DNA of 64,000 bases, taken from the NCBI GenBank assembly GCA_910574745.1, contig CAJTCE010000005.1, forward strand, positions 62,001-126,000, given 5' to 3'. Within the stretch, counting starts at the first letter, position 1. Each line of letters starts with the position of its first letter. The stretch is from Lachnospiraceae bacterium. Lineage in GTDB: Bacteria > Bacillota > Clostridia > Lachnospirales > Lachnospiraceae. The notes beneath the pieces were generated by a model, which searched no databases, had not been told where the DNA came from, and was given only the letters and a program-made list of their open reading frames with translations. Both the position numbers and the translations under genes were made by a program. Positions 52,247-60,652 of this stretch are shown piece by piece.

Positions 52247-53260
52247 ATGGGAGAAATGGTAAATGTTGCACTAGATGCGATGGGCGGAGACAATGCACCG
52301 GGAGAAATTGTAAAAGGTGCGGTGGAAGCTATAAATGAAAGAGATAATGTTAAGGTATTTTTACTAGGGAAAGAGAACCTGGTAAAAGCAGAGCTGGCGA
52401 AATATACCTATGATGAAAGCAGAATAGAGATTATACATACGGAAGATGTCATTGAAATGGCAGAGGCTCCCGTAAATGCTATCCGCAAAAAGAAGGATTC
52501 CTCCATCGTTAAAGGCATGAACATGACGAAAGAAGGCATAACTGACGCTTTTGTTTCGGCGGGCAGCACCGGGGCGGTACTGGTAGGCGGCACTGTTTTA
52601 GTGGGTAGAATCAAGGGAGTGGAAAGGGCGCCTTTAGCGCCTTTAATTCCTACGGCAACAGGTGCAGCTCTATTAATCGACTGCGGGGCAAATGTTGATG
52701 CCAGGTCTTCCCATTTACTGCAGTTTGCCAAGATGGGTTCTATCTATATGGAAAGCGTTATGGGCATTAAAAATCCCCGTGTGGCGTTGGTCAGCAACGG
52801 CGCGGAAGAGGAAAAGGGAAATGCCCTGGTAAAGGAAACACATCCTCTTTTAAGAAGCTGTCCTGATATTAATTTTATCGGCAATATTGAGGCAAGGGAT
52901 ATCCCCATGGGCATGGCGGATGTGGTTGTATGCGAAGCGTTTGTAGGCAATGCTATTTTAAAAACCTATGAAGGTGTAGGAGCTGTTTTGATCAACAAGA
53001 TCAAAGGCAGCCTTATGGAAAGCTTACGCACAAAAATAGGCGCCCTTTTAATTAAACCCGCTTTAAAGAGAACCCTGGGCGAATTTGATGTGGACAAGTA
53101 TGGCGGGGCTCCTCTTTTAGGATTAAACGGTCTGGTTGTGAAGACCCACGGCAATTCAAAAGCGGTTGTTATTAAAAACTGTATTTTCCAGTGCGCCACA
53201 TTTAAAGAACAGAAAATTAACGAGAAGATAAAAGAGGGAATCGTTCCCGTAAGTGAATAG
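52247..53260 (+). CDS. plsX: Phosphate acyltransferase
   Basis: 337 residues from ATG 52247 with GGAGG 9 nt upstream; an open frame reaching back to 52190 would run over the promoter. PlsX makes acyl phosphate from acyl-ACP for phospholipid synthesis. Family marks: NVALDAMGGDNAPGEIVKGA, SAGSTGAVL, GCGANVD-type loop LIDCGANVDARSSHLLQFA, SNGAEEEKGN and DVVVCEAFVGNAILKTYEG. Followed 15 nt later by acpP, its substrate carrier. Confidence 0.96.
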   Translation: MGEMVNVALDAMGGDNAPGEIVKGAVEAINERDNVKVFLLGKENLVKAELAKYTYDESRIEIIHTEDVIEMAEAPVNAIRKKKDSSIVKGMNMTKEGITDAFVSAGSTGAVLVGGTVLVGRIKGVERAPLAPLIPTATGAALLIDCGANVDARSSHLLQFAKMGSIYMESVMGIKNPRVALVSNGAEEEKGNALVKETHPLLRSCPDINFIGNIEARDIPMGMADVVVCEAFVGNAILKTYEGVGAVLINKIKGSLMESLRTKIGALLIKPALKRTLGEFDVDKYGGAPLLGLNGLVVKTHGNSKAVVIKNCIFQCATFKEQKINEKIKEGIVPVSE

Positions 53261-53275
53261 GAAGGAAGTCATTTG

Positions 53276-53509
53276 GTGGAATTTGAAGTTTTACGCGACA
53301 TTCTGGTTAAAATACTAGGGGTTGCTCCGGATGAAATAACCATGGACAGTACGTTTGCAGAGGATCTGGGTGCGGATTCTTTGGACATGTATCAGGTTGT
53401 CCTGCAAATGGAAGAAACCTTCGATATAGAAATGGTACCGGAAAAGGTAGAAAAAATTAAAACGGTTTCCGAAGCAATGTCTTACATTACACATGCAAAA
53501 AAGAAATAA
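53276..53509 (+). CDS. acpP: Acyl carrier protein
   Basis: 77 residues from GTG 53276, with AGGAAG 7 nt upstream; the TTG three bases earlier is too close to that site. The phosphopantetheine Ser is in DLGADSLDMYQVV (Ser35). Acidic, helical, full length. Carries acyl chains in fatty acid and phospholipid synthesis. Confidence 0.95.
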   Translation: MEFEVLRDILVKILGVAPDEITMDSTFAEDLGADSLDMYQVVLQMEETFDIEMVPEKVEKIKTVSEAMSYITHAKKK

Positions 53510-53530
53510 AAAGCCCGTCAGGGGCTTTTT
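53508..53530 (+). terminator. Rho-independent terminator of plsX-acpP
   Basis: Stem AAAAAGCCC / GGGGCTTTTT with loop GTCA, overlapping the acpP stop. The T run doubles as one arm. Confidence 0.88.
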
Positions 53531-53553
53531 CATTGCGTGTGCGAAGCAATGAG

Positions 53554-53799
53554 CAGTGCCACGAAACAAGATGGAAAAAGGACTGCTTGCAGTCATTTTT
53601 GCCAGATTGTGGAGTGATAGGGCGAAGCCCGTAAATGAGGAAAACCGAAGGTTTTCCGAATGTGCACTGCGGAGTTGAGCCACGAAACAAGATGGAAAAA
53701 GGACTGCTTGCAGTCATTTTTGCCAGATTGTGGAGTGATAGGGCGAAGCCCGTAAATGAGGAAAACCGGAGGTTTTCCGAATGTGCCATGCGGAGTTGG
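53554..53799. repeat. 121-bp tandem structured repeat (two copies) between acpP and rnc
   Basis: Two direct copies, 53558-53678 and 53679-53799, differ at only about four positions. Each contains nested hairpins: a long one from CCACGAAAC to GATTGTGG with a GACTGC-TT-GCAGTC tip, a mini-hairpin GGGC-GAA-GCCC, and GGAAAAC-CGAAG-GTTTTCC (G in copy 2). Copy 1 is closed by GCAGTGC (53554-53560) / GCACTGC (53664-53670). A short CATTGC...GCAATG hairpin with GCGAAGC precedes it (53531-53551). Non-coding; frames through it are shadows. Confidence 0.85.
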
Positions 53800-53836
53800 G
53801 TGCGGACAAGCTATGAAAGAAGTAAAGGTTACAAGA

Positions 53837-54529
53837 ATGGAATCAATGGAAGAATTGGAACAGAAAATAGGATACAGCTTTAAAAATGAAGCGTTGCTGC
53901 GCCAGGCGCTGACCCACAGCTCTTTTTCCAATGAACAGAAAATCAAGAAATGGAAAAACTATGAGCGTATTGAATTTTTGGGAGATGCGGTTCTGGAATT
54001 AATCAGCAGCGATTATTTTTACCGCACTTATCCTGATGAAACGGAAGGAAATCTTACAAAGATGCGGGCCGCTGCCGTCTGTGAACAGGCTCTTGCCATT
54101 ACTGCGAGGGAATTGGATCTGGGAAAATATCTGGTGCTTGGAAAGGGCGAGGAGCAAAACGGCGGCAGGGAAAGAGATTCCATTATTGCCGATGTGGTAG
54201 AGGCTGTTATCGGCGCCATTTATCTGGATTCCGGCATGAGGGAGGCAAAGCATTTTATTTATCGCTTTGTGTTAAATGATTTGGAAAATAAAAGACTTTT
54301 CTTTGATGCGAAGTCTGTTTTACAGGAATATTTACAGGAAGAAAAGGCGGGAGAACTGACTTACAGATCCGTAGGAGAAGAAGGACCGGAGCATGAAAAG
54401 GTTTTCATTATGGAAGCGGTGTTAAACGGAGAAGTCATCGGAACCGGTAAGGGGAAAAGCAAGAAAGCGGCACAGCAGAGTGCGGCCTATGATGCCTTAA
54501 TGAAATGTCAAGGGGCAGATGAGGGGTAA
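53837..54529 (+). CDS. rnc: Ribonuclease III
   Basis: 230 residues from ATG 53837, which has TAAAGG 8 nt upstream. The frame is open back into the tandem repeat (ATGs at 53756 and 53813) but those have no ribosome site and would add repeat-encoded residues. The catalytic signature YERIEFLGDAVLEL and the second acidic helix DVVEAVIGAIYLD are intact; the C-terminal dsRBD (about 158-228) has GTGKGKSKKAAQQSAAYDAL. It cuts double-stranded RNA in rRNA and mRNA processing. The stop is 3 nt before smc. Confidence 0.95.
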   Translation: MESMEELEQKIGYSFKNEALLRQALTHSSFSNEQKIKKWKNYERIEFLGDAVLELISSDYFYRTYPDETEGNLTKMRAAAVCEQALAITARELDLGKYLVLGKGEEQNGGRERDSIIADVVEAVIGAIYLDSGMREAKHFIYRFVLNDLENKRLFFDAKSVLQEYLQEEKAGELTYRSVGEEGPEHEKVFIMEAVLNGEVIGTGKGKSKKAAQQSAAYDALMKCQGADEG

Positions 54530-54532
54530 ATT

Positions 54533-57500
54533 ATGTATTTAAAAAGTATTGAAGTTCATGGATTCAAATCCTTTGCAAATAAAATTGTATTTCAGTTTCA
54601 TCAGGGCATTACGGGTATCGTAGGCCCGAACGGAAGCGGTAAGAGTAATGTGGCCGATGCGGTCCGCTGGGTTTTAGGCGAACAGCGCATCAAACAGCTC
54701 CGTGGCGCCAGTATGCAGGACGTTATTTTTTCCGGTACGGAAAACCGCAAGCCTTTAGGTTATGCTTATGTTGCCATTACTTTGGATAACAGCGATCATT
54801 CCCTGGCAATTGATTTTGAGGAAGTGACCGTTGCCAGAAGGATTTACCGTTCCGGGGAAAGCGAATACCTGATTAACGGCGCACCCTGCAGGTTAAAGGA
54901 TGTTAATGAATTGTTTTATGACACCGGTATCGGTAAGGAAGGCTATTCCATTATCGGACAGGGTCAGATTGATAAAATCTTAAGCGGCAAGCCTGAGGAA
55001 CGCAGGGAGCTTTTTGATGAAGCGGCAGGTATTGTAAAGTTCAAGAGAAGGAAAGTGACCGCTCAGAAAAAGCTGGAGGATGAAAAAGCCAATATGGTCC
55101 GTATCAGCGATATTCTGACGGAACTGGAAAAGCAGATAGGACCTTTGGAGAAGCAGTCGGAAAAGGCGAAAATATATTTAAAGCAGAAAGAGGAATTAAA
55201 GACTCTGGATGTGAATATGTTTTTACTGGAGAATGCCCGGCTTAAAGCGCAGTTTGAGGATGTGAAGGAAAAATATGCAATTGCATCCGAAGATTTTAGT
55301 AACACTACAAAGGAATATGAAAATATTAAGTCTGAGTATGACAAAATTGCGGAAGAACTGGAAGAACTGGAGCGCAATATAGAAGAGGAGCGCATGGCTC
55401 TTTCCGATACCAATGTGATGCGGGGAAAGCTGGAAGGACAGATCAATGTCTTAAAGGAGCAGATTTTATCTGCAACGGGTAATGAAGAGCACTTAAAAGT
55501 AAGACAGGCTTCTTTGCAGAAACAGATTGCAGGAAAAGATAGGGAAAAAGAGGAAATCCTTGCAGGTAAAAAGCAGTTTGACGACGCTCTTTCACAGATG
55601 GAAGAAAAGAAGGCGGAGGCACAGGCAGCGCTGGAAACACTGCAAAACCGTATGGAGGAACTAAACGGACAGATCGAAGCCGGCAAAAATTCCATTATTC
55701 AGGCATTAAATGACCGGGCAGGTATTAAGTCACGTATCAGCAGCTTTGATACGAGGCTGGAACAGATACAGATCCGTAAGGCGGAACTGAATTCCAGACT
55801 TCTTCGCGCCAAATCCGATGAAGCAAAGCATGAGGAGGCTATTTTAAAGCTACAGGGCGAATTTGAAGCTATCAACGAAGAAATCAGAGGATTAAATGAA
55901 AAACAAAGCTCTTTGGAGGAAAAAAATCACGAGATAACCGACCAACTTTCTGAAAAGGATCAGAAGCTTCGGGATACCCAGGTGCTTTATCATCAGGCAA
56001 AATCCAAGCTGGACGCTATCAGCAATTTGACGGAGCGCTACGACGGCTATGGCAACAGCATCCGTAAGGTAATGGAGCAAAAGGAAGAAAATGAAGGTAT
56101 TATCGGCGTTGTGGCGGATATTATCAAGGTAGAGGAAAAGTACGAAACCGCTATTGAGACAGCCTTAGGCGGCAACATTCAGAATATCGTGACCAACGAT
56201 GAAGAAACCGCTAAAAAGATGATTTCTTTCTTAAAGAAAAATAAATTCGGGCGTGCTACTTTTTTACCCCTGACCAGCATTACCAGACCACAGGAATTTA
56301 AAACCCCTGAAGTTTTAAAGGAAAAAGGCGTAATCGGCATGGCTAATGAGCTTGTGAACACAAAGAAGGAGTACCTCAACGTGGCAAAGGCCATGTTAGG
56401 GCGAATTGTTGTTGTGGACAACGTGGACAATGCAGTTAAAATTGCCAGAAAATTTGATTACGGCATTCGTATGGTTACGATAGAAGGCGAACTGCTTGTG
56501 CCCGGCGGGGCCATCAGCGGAGGCGCATTCAAAAATTCCAGCAACCTTTTGGGCAGACGCCGTGAAATGGATGAGTTGGAGGCGAAGGTCAAGAATTATT
56601 TAAAAGAAATAGATGCGATTTTGGATGATATTGAAAAGACCAAGGGCGAGAGAATGCAGATAAGGCGCAGCTTAGAGGAAGTCAAGGCTACCTTGCAGGA
56701 GCGTTTTATTGCACAAAATACTGCCCGTCTCAATGTGATTCAGGCGGAAGAAAAACGAAACGAAACAGGAAAGGGTTATTCACAATTAAAGGAAGAACAG
56801 GAAGAAATAGAAGAGCAGCTTTCGGAAATTGCGAAAGGCAAGGAGGATGCGGCCAAAGAGCTTGAAAGTTCTGAGCAGATGGAAAAAAATGTTCAGGTAC
56901 AGATTGCCGAATTCCAGAAAGAGCTGGATGCCGTCAGGGCAGAAGAAGGAGAACAGGCTGCAAGGAATGCGGAGATGGATGTGGAAATGGAAAAGGTTAT
57001 CCAGAAACAGTCCTTTGAGCAGCAGAATCTGGATCGTATTCTTGCAGAACGGGGCAGATACGAGGAAGAACTGGCGGAAATCGATTCCGGTATGGTAAAT
57101 ACCGTAAATGATATCCAACAGAAAAAGGCCGATATTGCAGAGCTTGAGAAAACCATTGCGGCTTCCTATGAAAGCCAGAATGAAAACGAAGAAAAGCTCC
57201 AAAACAATACAAAGCGAAGGGAAGAGCTTTCTGCAAAACAGAAAAACTTCTTTACGAACAGGGAGGCTTTGTCCGAGCGCATGACTGCGCTGGATAAAGA
57301 GGTGTATCGTCTTAATGCCCAGAAGGAACGGTTAGAGGAGTCCATTGAGGCCAAGATCAATTACATGTGGAATGAATATGAGATCACGCTTTCCGATGCG
57401 GCAGCCCTGCGCAATGAGGAAATGAATGATCTGACAGTTATGAAAAGGGATGCTGCGGCAATTAAGGACGCCATTAAACGTCTGGGAGATGTCAACGTTA

Positions 57501-58090
57501 ATGCCATTGAGGATTATAAGAGCGTCATGGAGCGTTATACCTTCTTAAAAGGGCAGTATGATGATTTGATTGAGGCGGAAAAACAGCTTTTAGGCATTAT
57601 CGAGGAACTGGATACTGCCATGAGGAAGCAGTTTGAAGAAAAATTTGCGGAAATTACCAAAGAGTTTGATAAGGTATTTAAAGAGCTTTTTGGCGGCGGC
57701 AAAGGTACTTTGGAACTGATTGAAGAGGAGGATATTCTGGAAGCGGGCATCCGTATTATTGCCCAGCCGCCGGGAAAGAAGCTGCAGAATATGATGCAGC
57801 TCTCCGGTGGGGAAAAGGCATTGACGGCAATTTCGCTGTTATTTGCCATCCAGAACTTAAAACCTTCGCCTTTCTGTTTGTTGGATGAGATTGAGGCGGC
57901 GCTGGATGAATCCAATGTAGGACGGTTTGCCAATTATTTACATAAGCTGACAAAACATACCCAGTTTATTGTCATTACACACAGACGTGGTACAATGGAA
58001 AAGGCGGACAGGCTTTACGGCATTACTATGCAGGAGAAGGGAGTTTCCACACTGGTCAGCGTGGACCTCATAGACAAGGATATTCAATAA
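54533..58090 (+). CDS. smc: Chromosome segregation ATPase SMC
   Basis: 1185 residues, full length. Walker [10 protein letters not shown] (residues 31-39), Q-loop region, two long coiled coils (about 170-500 and 660-1000), a hinge (about 515-640, [20 protein letters not shown] and ALGGNIQN), the ABC signature [17 protein letters not shown] and Walker [15 protein letters not shown]. It is the motor of condensin and partners with ScpA and ScpB encoded at 11.1-12.4 kb. GAGGGG is 7 nt upstream of the ATG. Part of the conserved rnc-smc-ftsY run. Confidence 0.98.
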   Translation: MYLKSIEVHGFKSFANKIVFQFHQGITGIVGPNGSGKSNVADAVRWVLGEQRIKQLRGASMQDVIFSGTENRKPLGYAYVAITLDNSDHSLAIDFEEVTVARRIYRSGESEYLINGAPCRLKDVNELFYDTGIGKEGYSIIGQGQIDKILSGKPEERRELFDEAAGIVKFKRRKVTAQKKLEDEKANMVRISDILTELEKQIGPLEKQSEKAKIYLKQKEELKTLDVNMFLLENARLKAQFEDVKEKYAIASEDFSNTTKEYENIKSEYDKIAEELEELERNIEEERMALSDTNVMRGKLEGQINVLKEQILSATGNEEHLKVRQASLQKQIAGKDREKEEILAGKKQFDDALSQMEEKKAEAQAALETLQNRMEELNGQIEAGKNSIIQALNDRAGIKSRISSFDTRLEQIQIRKAELNSRLLRAKSDEAKHEEAILKLQGEFEAINEEIRGLNEKQSSLEEKNHEITDQLSEKDQKLRDTQVLYHQAKSKLDAISNLTERYDGYGNSIRKVMEQKEENEGIIGVVADIIKVEEKYETAIETALGGNIQNIVTNDEETAKKMISFLKKNKFGRATFLPLTSITRPQEFKTPEVLKEKGVIGMANELVNTKKEYLNVAKAMLGRIVVVDNVDNAVKIARKFDYGIRMVTIEGELLVPGGAISGGAFKNSSNLLGRRREMDELEAKVKNYLKEIDAILDDIEKTKGERMQIRRSLEEVKATLQERFIAQNTARLNVIQAEEKRNETGKGYSQLKEEQEEIEEQLSEIAKGKEDAAKELESSEQMEKNVQVQIAEFQKELDAVRAEEGEQAARNAEMDVEMEKVIQKQSFEQQNLDRILAERGRYEEELAEIDSGMVNTVNDIQQKKADIAELEKTIAASYESQNENEEKLQNNTKRREELSAKQKNFFTNREALSERMTALDKEVYRLNAQKERLEESIEAKINYMWNEYEITLSDAAALRNEEMNDLTVMKRDAAAIKDAIKRLGDVNVNAIEDYKSVMERYTFLKGQYDDLIEAEKQLLGIIEELDTAMRKQFEEKFAEITKEFDKVFKELFGGGKGTLELIEEEDILEAGIRIIAQPPGKKLQNMMQLSGGEKALTAISLLFAIQNLKPSPFCLLDEIEAALDESNVGRFANYLHKLTKHTQFIVITHRRGTMEKADRLYGITMQEKGVSTLVSVDLIDKDIQ

Positions 58091-58098
58091 ATTAAATT

Positions 58099-58128
58099 AT
58101 TCAGAACCGTTTGGTTCTGAATTGTTTC
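58099..58128 (+). terminator. Attenuator-like hairpin between smc and ftsY
   Basis: Perfect 10-bp stem ATTCAGAACC (58099-58108) / GGTTCTGAAT (58113-58122), tetraloop GTTT, followed by TGTTT. The T tail is short, so partial termination or RNA processing between the genes is more likely than a full stop. The ftsY ribosome site follows directly. Confidence 0.6.
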
Positions 58129-58139
58129 AAGGAGGTTCT

Positions 58140-59078
58140 ATGGAAGAGGAAAAATTAGGTTTTTTTGGCAGGCTGAAAGCAGGTCTGGCCAAAACGAGGA
58201 ATAATATTGTACGGGGCATTGATAATGTTTTTTCAGGGTTTTCCAATATTGACGAGGATTTTTATGAAGAACTGGAAGAAATCCTGATCATGGGAGATAT
58301 CGGCGTTAATGCCACTACAAAGATTGTGGAACGGCTCAAGGAGCAGGTAAGACAGCAGCATATCAAGGAGCCTTCGGAGTGCAAGCAGCTTTTGATTGAC
58401 GGCATCAAGGAGCAGATGCGGGTGGAGGAAACCGCCTATGATTTTGAATCGGAACAATCGGTTGTACTGGTAATCGGCGTCAACGGCGTGGGAAAGACCA
58501 CCTCTGTAGGAAAGCTTGCAGGGAAGTTAAAGGACAAGGGTCGAAAGGTTCTTTTGGCGGCGGCGGATACCTTCCGTGCGGCAGCCATTGAGCAGTTGGA
58601 GGAATGGTCCCACAGAGCGGGCGTGGATATTATTTCGGGCAGCGAGGGTGCAGACCCGGCAAGCGTTATTTACGATGCGGTCAGTGCGGCGAAGGCAAGA
58701 CATGTCGATGTGCTTTTATGTGATACGGCGGGAAGACTGCATAATAAGAAAAATTTAATGGAAGAATTAAAGAAGATCAACCGGATTATTGACAGGGAAT
58801 TTCCGGACGCCCATCGGGAAAATCTGGTGGTTTTGGACGGAACCACGGGACAAAATGCCCTAAATCAGGCAAAAGAGTTTGCCCAGGTAGCGGATTTGAC
58901 GGGAATCATCCTGACAAAGCTAGACGGAACGGCAAAGGGCGGTATTGCTGTAGCTATCCAGTCGGAGCTGCAGATACCGGTCAAATATATCGGTGTAGGA
59001 GAAAGTATTGAAGATTTACAGAAATATGATGCGGATCAGTTTGTAGACGCATTGTTTGATGTGGCTCCCGAGGCTTAA
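58140..59078 (+). CDS. ftsY: Signal recognition particle receptor FtsY
   Basis: 312 residues with a short N-terminal extension, as in many Firmicutes. N domain (about 10-95) then the GTPase G domain: GVNGVGKTTSVGKLAGKL, ADTFRAAAIEQLEEW, LLCDTAGRLHNK, TKLDGTAKGG and a C-terminal GVGESIEDLQ. It docks ribosome-SRP complexes at the membrane. AAGGAGG is only 4 nt before ATG 58140; the upstream TTG at 58122 lies inside the hairpin and is unlikely. The usual downstream ylxM-ffh pair is not here. Confidence 0.96.
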   Translation: MEEEKLGFFGRLKAGLAKTRNNIVRGIDNVFSGFSNIDEDFYEELEEILIMGDIGVNATTKIVERLKEQVRQQHIKEPSECKQLLIDGIKEQMRVEETAYDFESEQSVVLVIGVNGVGKTTSVGKLAGKLKDKGRKVLLAAADTFRAAAIEQLEEWSHRAGVDIISGSEGADPASVIYDAVSAAKARHVDVLLCDTAGRLHNKKNLMEELKKINRIIDREFPDAHRENLVVLDGTTGQNALNQAKEFAQVADLTGIILTKLDGTAKGGIAVAIQSELQIPVKYIGVGESIEDLQKYDADQFVDALFDVAPEA

Positions 59079-59099
59079 GGAGCAGGAAGAAGGGATAAA

Positions 59100-60323
59100 A
59101 TGAGCAGTGAAATGTTGACGTTGGAGAGATTTGAAGAGGCATCGGAAAAGGTAAAGGAAGTGACCCTTCCTACGGAACTGGTATACAGCGAATATTTAAG
59201 CGGCCAGACCGGCAACAAGGTTTATTTAAAGCCGGAAAATATGCAGTTTACCGGTGCTTATAAGGTAAGGGGAGCTTATTACAAAATGAGTACCTTGAGC
59301 GAGGAGGAGCGGAAAAAAGGAATTATAACCGCTTCCGCCGGCAATCATGCCCAGGGCGTTGCTTATGCGGCAAAATGCTATGGGACCAAGGCGGTTATTG
59401 TTATGCCCACTACCACGCCTCTCATTAAGGTTAACAGAACTAAGAGCTATGGGGCGGAAGTGGTTCTTTATGGAAATGTATATGACGAGGCGTGTGATAA
59501 AGCATTGGAGCTGGCAAAAGAGCAGGGATATACCTTTATTCATCCTTTTGACGATCCGGCTGTTGCCACGGGCCAGGGCAGTATTGCCATGGAAATCGTA
59601 AAGGAACTGCCTTTAGTGGATTATATTTTAGTTCCCATCGGCGGCGGCGGTCTTGCTACAGGCGTTTCCACGCTGGCAAAGCTCTTAAATCCCAAAATCA
59701 AGGTAATCGGTGTGGAGCCTGCGGGGGCTAACTGTCTGCAGGAATCTTTAAAAGAGGGAAAGGTAGTAACCCTTCCTTCGGTCAATACCATTGCCGACGG
59801 TACGGCAGTTAAAACGCCGGGAAGCAATATTTTTCCTTATTTGCAGAAAAATTTGGATGATATTATTACTGTAGAGGATGAAGAACTGGTTGTAGCATTT
59901 CTGGATATGGTGGAAAACCATAAGATGATCGTGGAGAATTCCGGTTTACTGACGGTTGCGGCGTTGAAGCATCTGAATATAAAAAATAAGAAAATTGTTT
60001 CCATTTTGAGCGGCGGAAATATGGATGTCATTACGATGTCTTCCGTGGTTCAGCAGGGATTGATTTTCAGGGACAGGATTTTTACGGTTTCCGTATTGCT
60101 TCCCGATAAGCCGGGAGAGCTTTGCAGGGTTTCGGGAATTATTGCAGAGGCCAGCGGAAATGTTATTAAGTTAGAGCACAATCAGTTTGTTTCTACCAAT
60201 AGGAATGCGGCTGTGGAGCTTAGGATTACCATGGAGGCATTCGGGACGGAGCATAAGGGGCAGATTATGGAGGCGTTAAAGGAGAAAGGTTATATGCCGA
60301 AGCTGGTCAGGACGAATATTTGA
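59100..60323 (+). CDS. ilvA: Threonine ammonia-lyase with C-terminal ACT domain
   Basis: 407 residues, the size of the IlvA/TdcB form with one ACT domain. It deaminates threonine to 2-oxobutyrate. PLP-binding Lys in MQFTGAYKVRGAYYK, SAGNHAQGVA, the phosphate loop GGGGLATGV and a C-terminal SGGN; the ACT-like domain is about 328-405 (FTVSVLLPDKPGELCRV). A role in isoleucine synthesis or threonine breakdown cannot be told apart here. It follows ftsY after 21 nt, an unusual neighbour. Confidence 0.94.
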   Translation: MSSEMLTLERFEEASEKVKEVTLPTELVYSEYLSGQTGNKVYLKPENMQFTGAYKVRGAYYKMSTLSEEERKKGIITASAGNHAQGVAYAAKCYGTKAVIVMPTTTPLIKVNRTKSYGAEVVLYGNVYDEACDKALELAKEQGYTFIHPFDDPAVATGQGSIAMEIVKELPLVDYILVPIGGGGLATGVSTLAKLLNPKIKVIGVEPAGANCLQESLKEGKVVTLPSVNTIADGTAVKTPGSNIFPYLQKNLDDIITVEDEELVVAFLDMVENHKMIVENSGLLTVAALKHLNIKNKKIVSILSGGNMDVITMSSVVQQGLIFRDRIFTVSVLLPDKPGELCRVSGIIAEASGNVIKLEHNQFVSTNRNAAVELRITMEAFGTEHKGQIMEALKEKGYMPKLVRTNI

Positions 60324-60347
60324 TGAATGAGGAATAGGGAGAGACCG

Positions 60348-60426
60348 GTACGGAATTACAATGGCTCAGCTCTATGGGAGAATATTTCTGTTTTTCCCAT
60401 AGAGGCGAGCCATTGTTATTCCGTGC
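60348..60426. repeat. Long inverted repeat after ilvA
   Basis: Two 32-bp arms (60348-60379 and 60395-60426) pair at all but three positions (one further wobble), with a 15-nt loop. The arm core includes ATGGCTC and CTATGGGA. Only TTTT follows 4 nt later, so it is not a classical terminator, though it may stop ilvA transcription. It could also be a small mobile palindrome. Confidence 0.85.
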
Positions 60427-60453
60427 GGATTTTGGTTATCGCAAAAATGTGTA

Positions 60454-60482
60454 TTGACATTCGATGAATCAGATGGTAGTAT
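60454..60482 (+). promoter_or_regulatory. Promoter of the Rpn-type gene
   Basis: TTGACA (60454-60459), 17-nt spacer, TAGTAT (60477-60482). The leader would be about 165 nt. Confidence 0.6.
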
Positions 60483-60596
60483 TCTGTAAAGGCATATATT
60501 TCTAACATTCTTTTTGCACAGTCTTAGTGCATTCTATTTTCTGCCGGAAGGCGTCTTGAAATCAATGCTTTTAAATCCAACAAATTTATTTTAAAA

Positions 60597-60648
60597 GCGG
60601 GAGTTTCAGGAAAAGGGAATTGATAGGTAACTCCTGCGTAAGGAGGTT
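60597..60648 (+). promoter_or_regulatory. Competing hairpins at the Rpn ribosome binding site
   Basis: AACTCCTGC (60629-60637) can pair with GCGGGAGTT (60597-60605; nine pairs, one wobble), leaving the AAGGAGG site free, or AACTCCT can pair with AGGAGGTT (60641-60648; seven pairs, one bulge), hiding it. The two folds exclude each other. Confidence 0.5.
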
Positions 60649-60652
60649 GCTT

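Larger units (their letters stand above)
60324..60652. other. Intergenic region upstream of the Rpn-type gene
   Basis: The 329 nt contain a 79-bp near-perfect palindrome (60348-60426), a promoter (60454-60482), about 110 nt of AT-rich leader with nothing recognised, and a pair of competing hairpins at the ribosome site (60597-60648). Confidence 0.65.

Noticed and set aside
53558-53799. Direct repeats as a possible CRISPR array
   Set aside because: Only two copies, 121 bp long, immediately adjacent with no spacers, and no cas genes nearby.
53756-53836. Longer RNase III starting inside the tandem repeat
   Set aside because: No ribosome site there, the extra residues are repeat-encoded, and ATG 53837 has TAAAGG at 8 nt.
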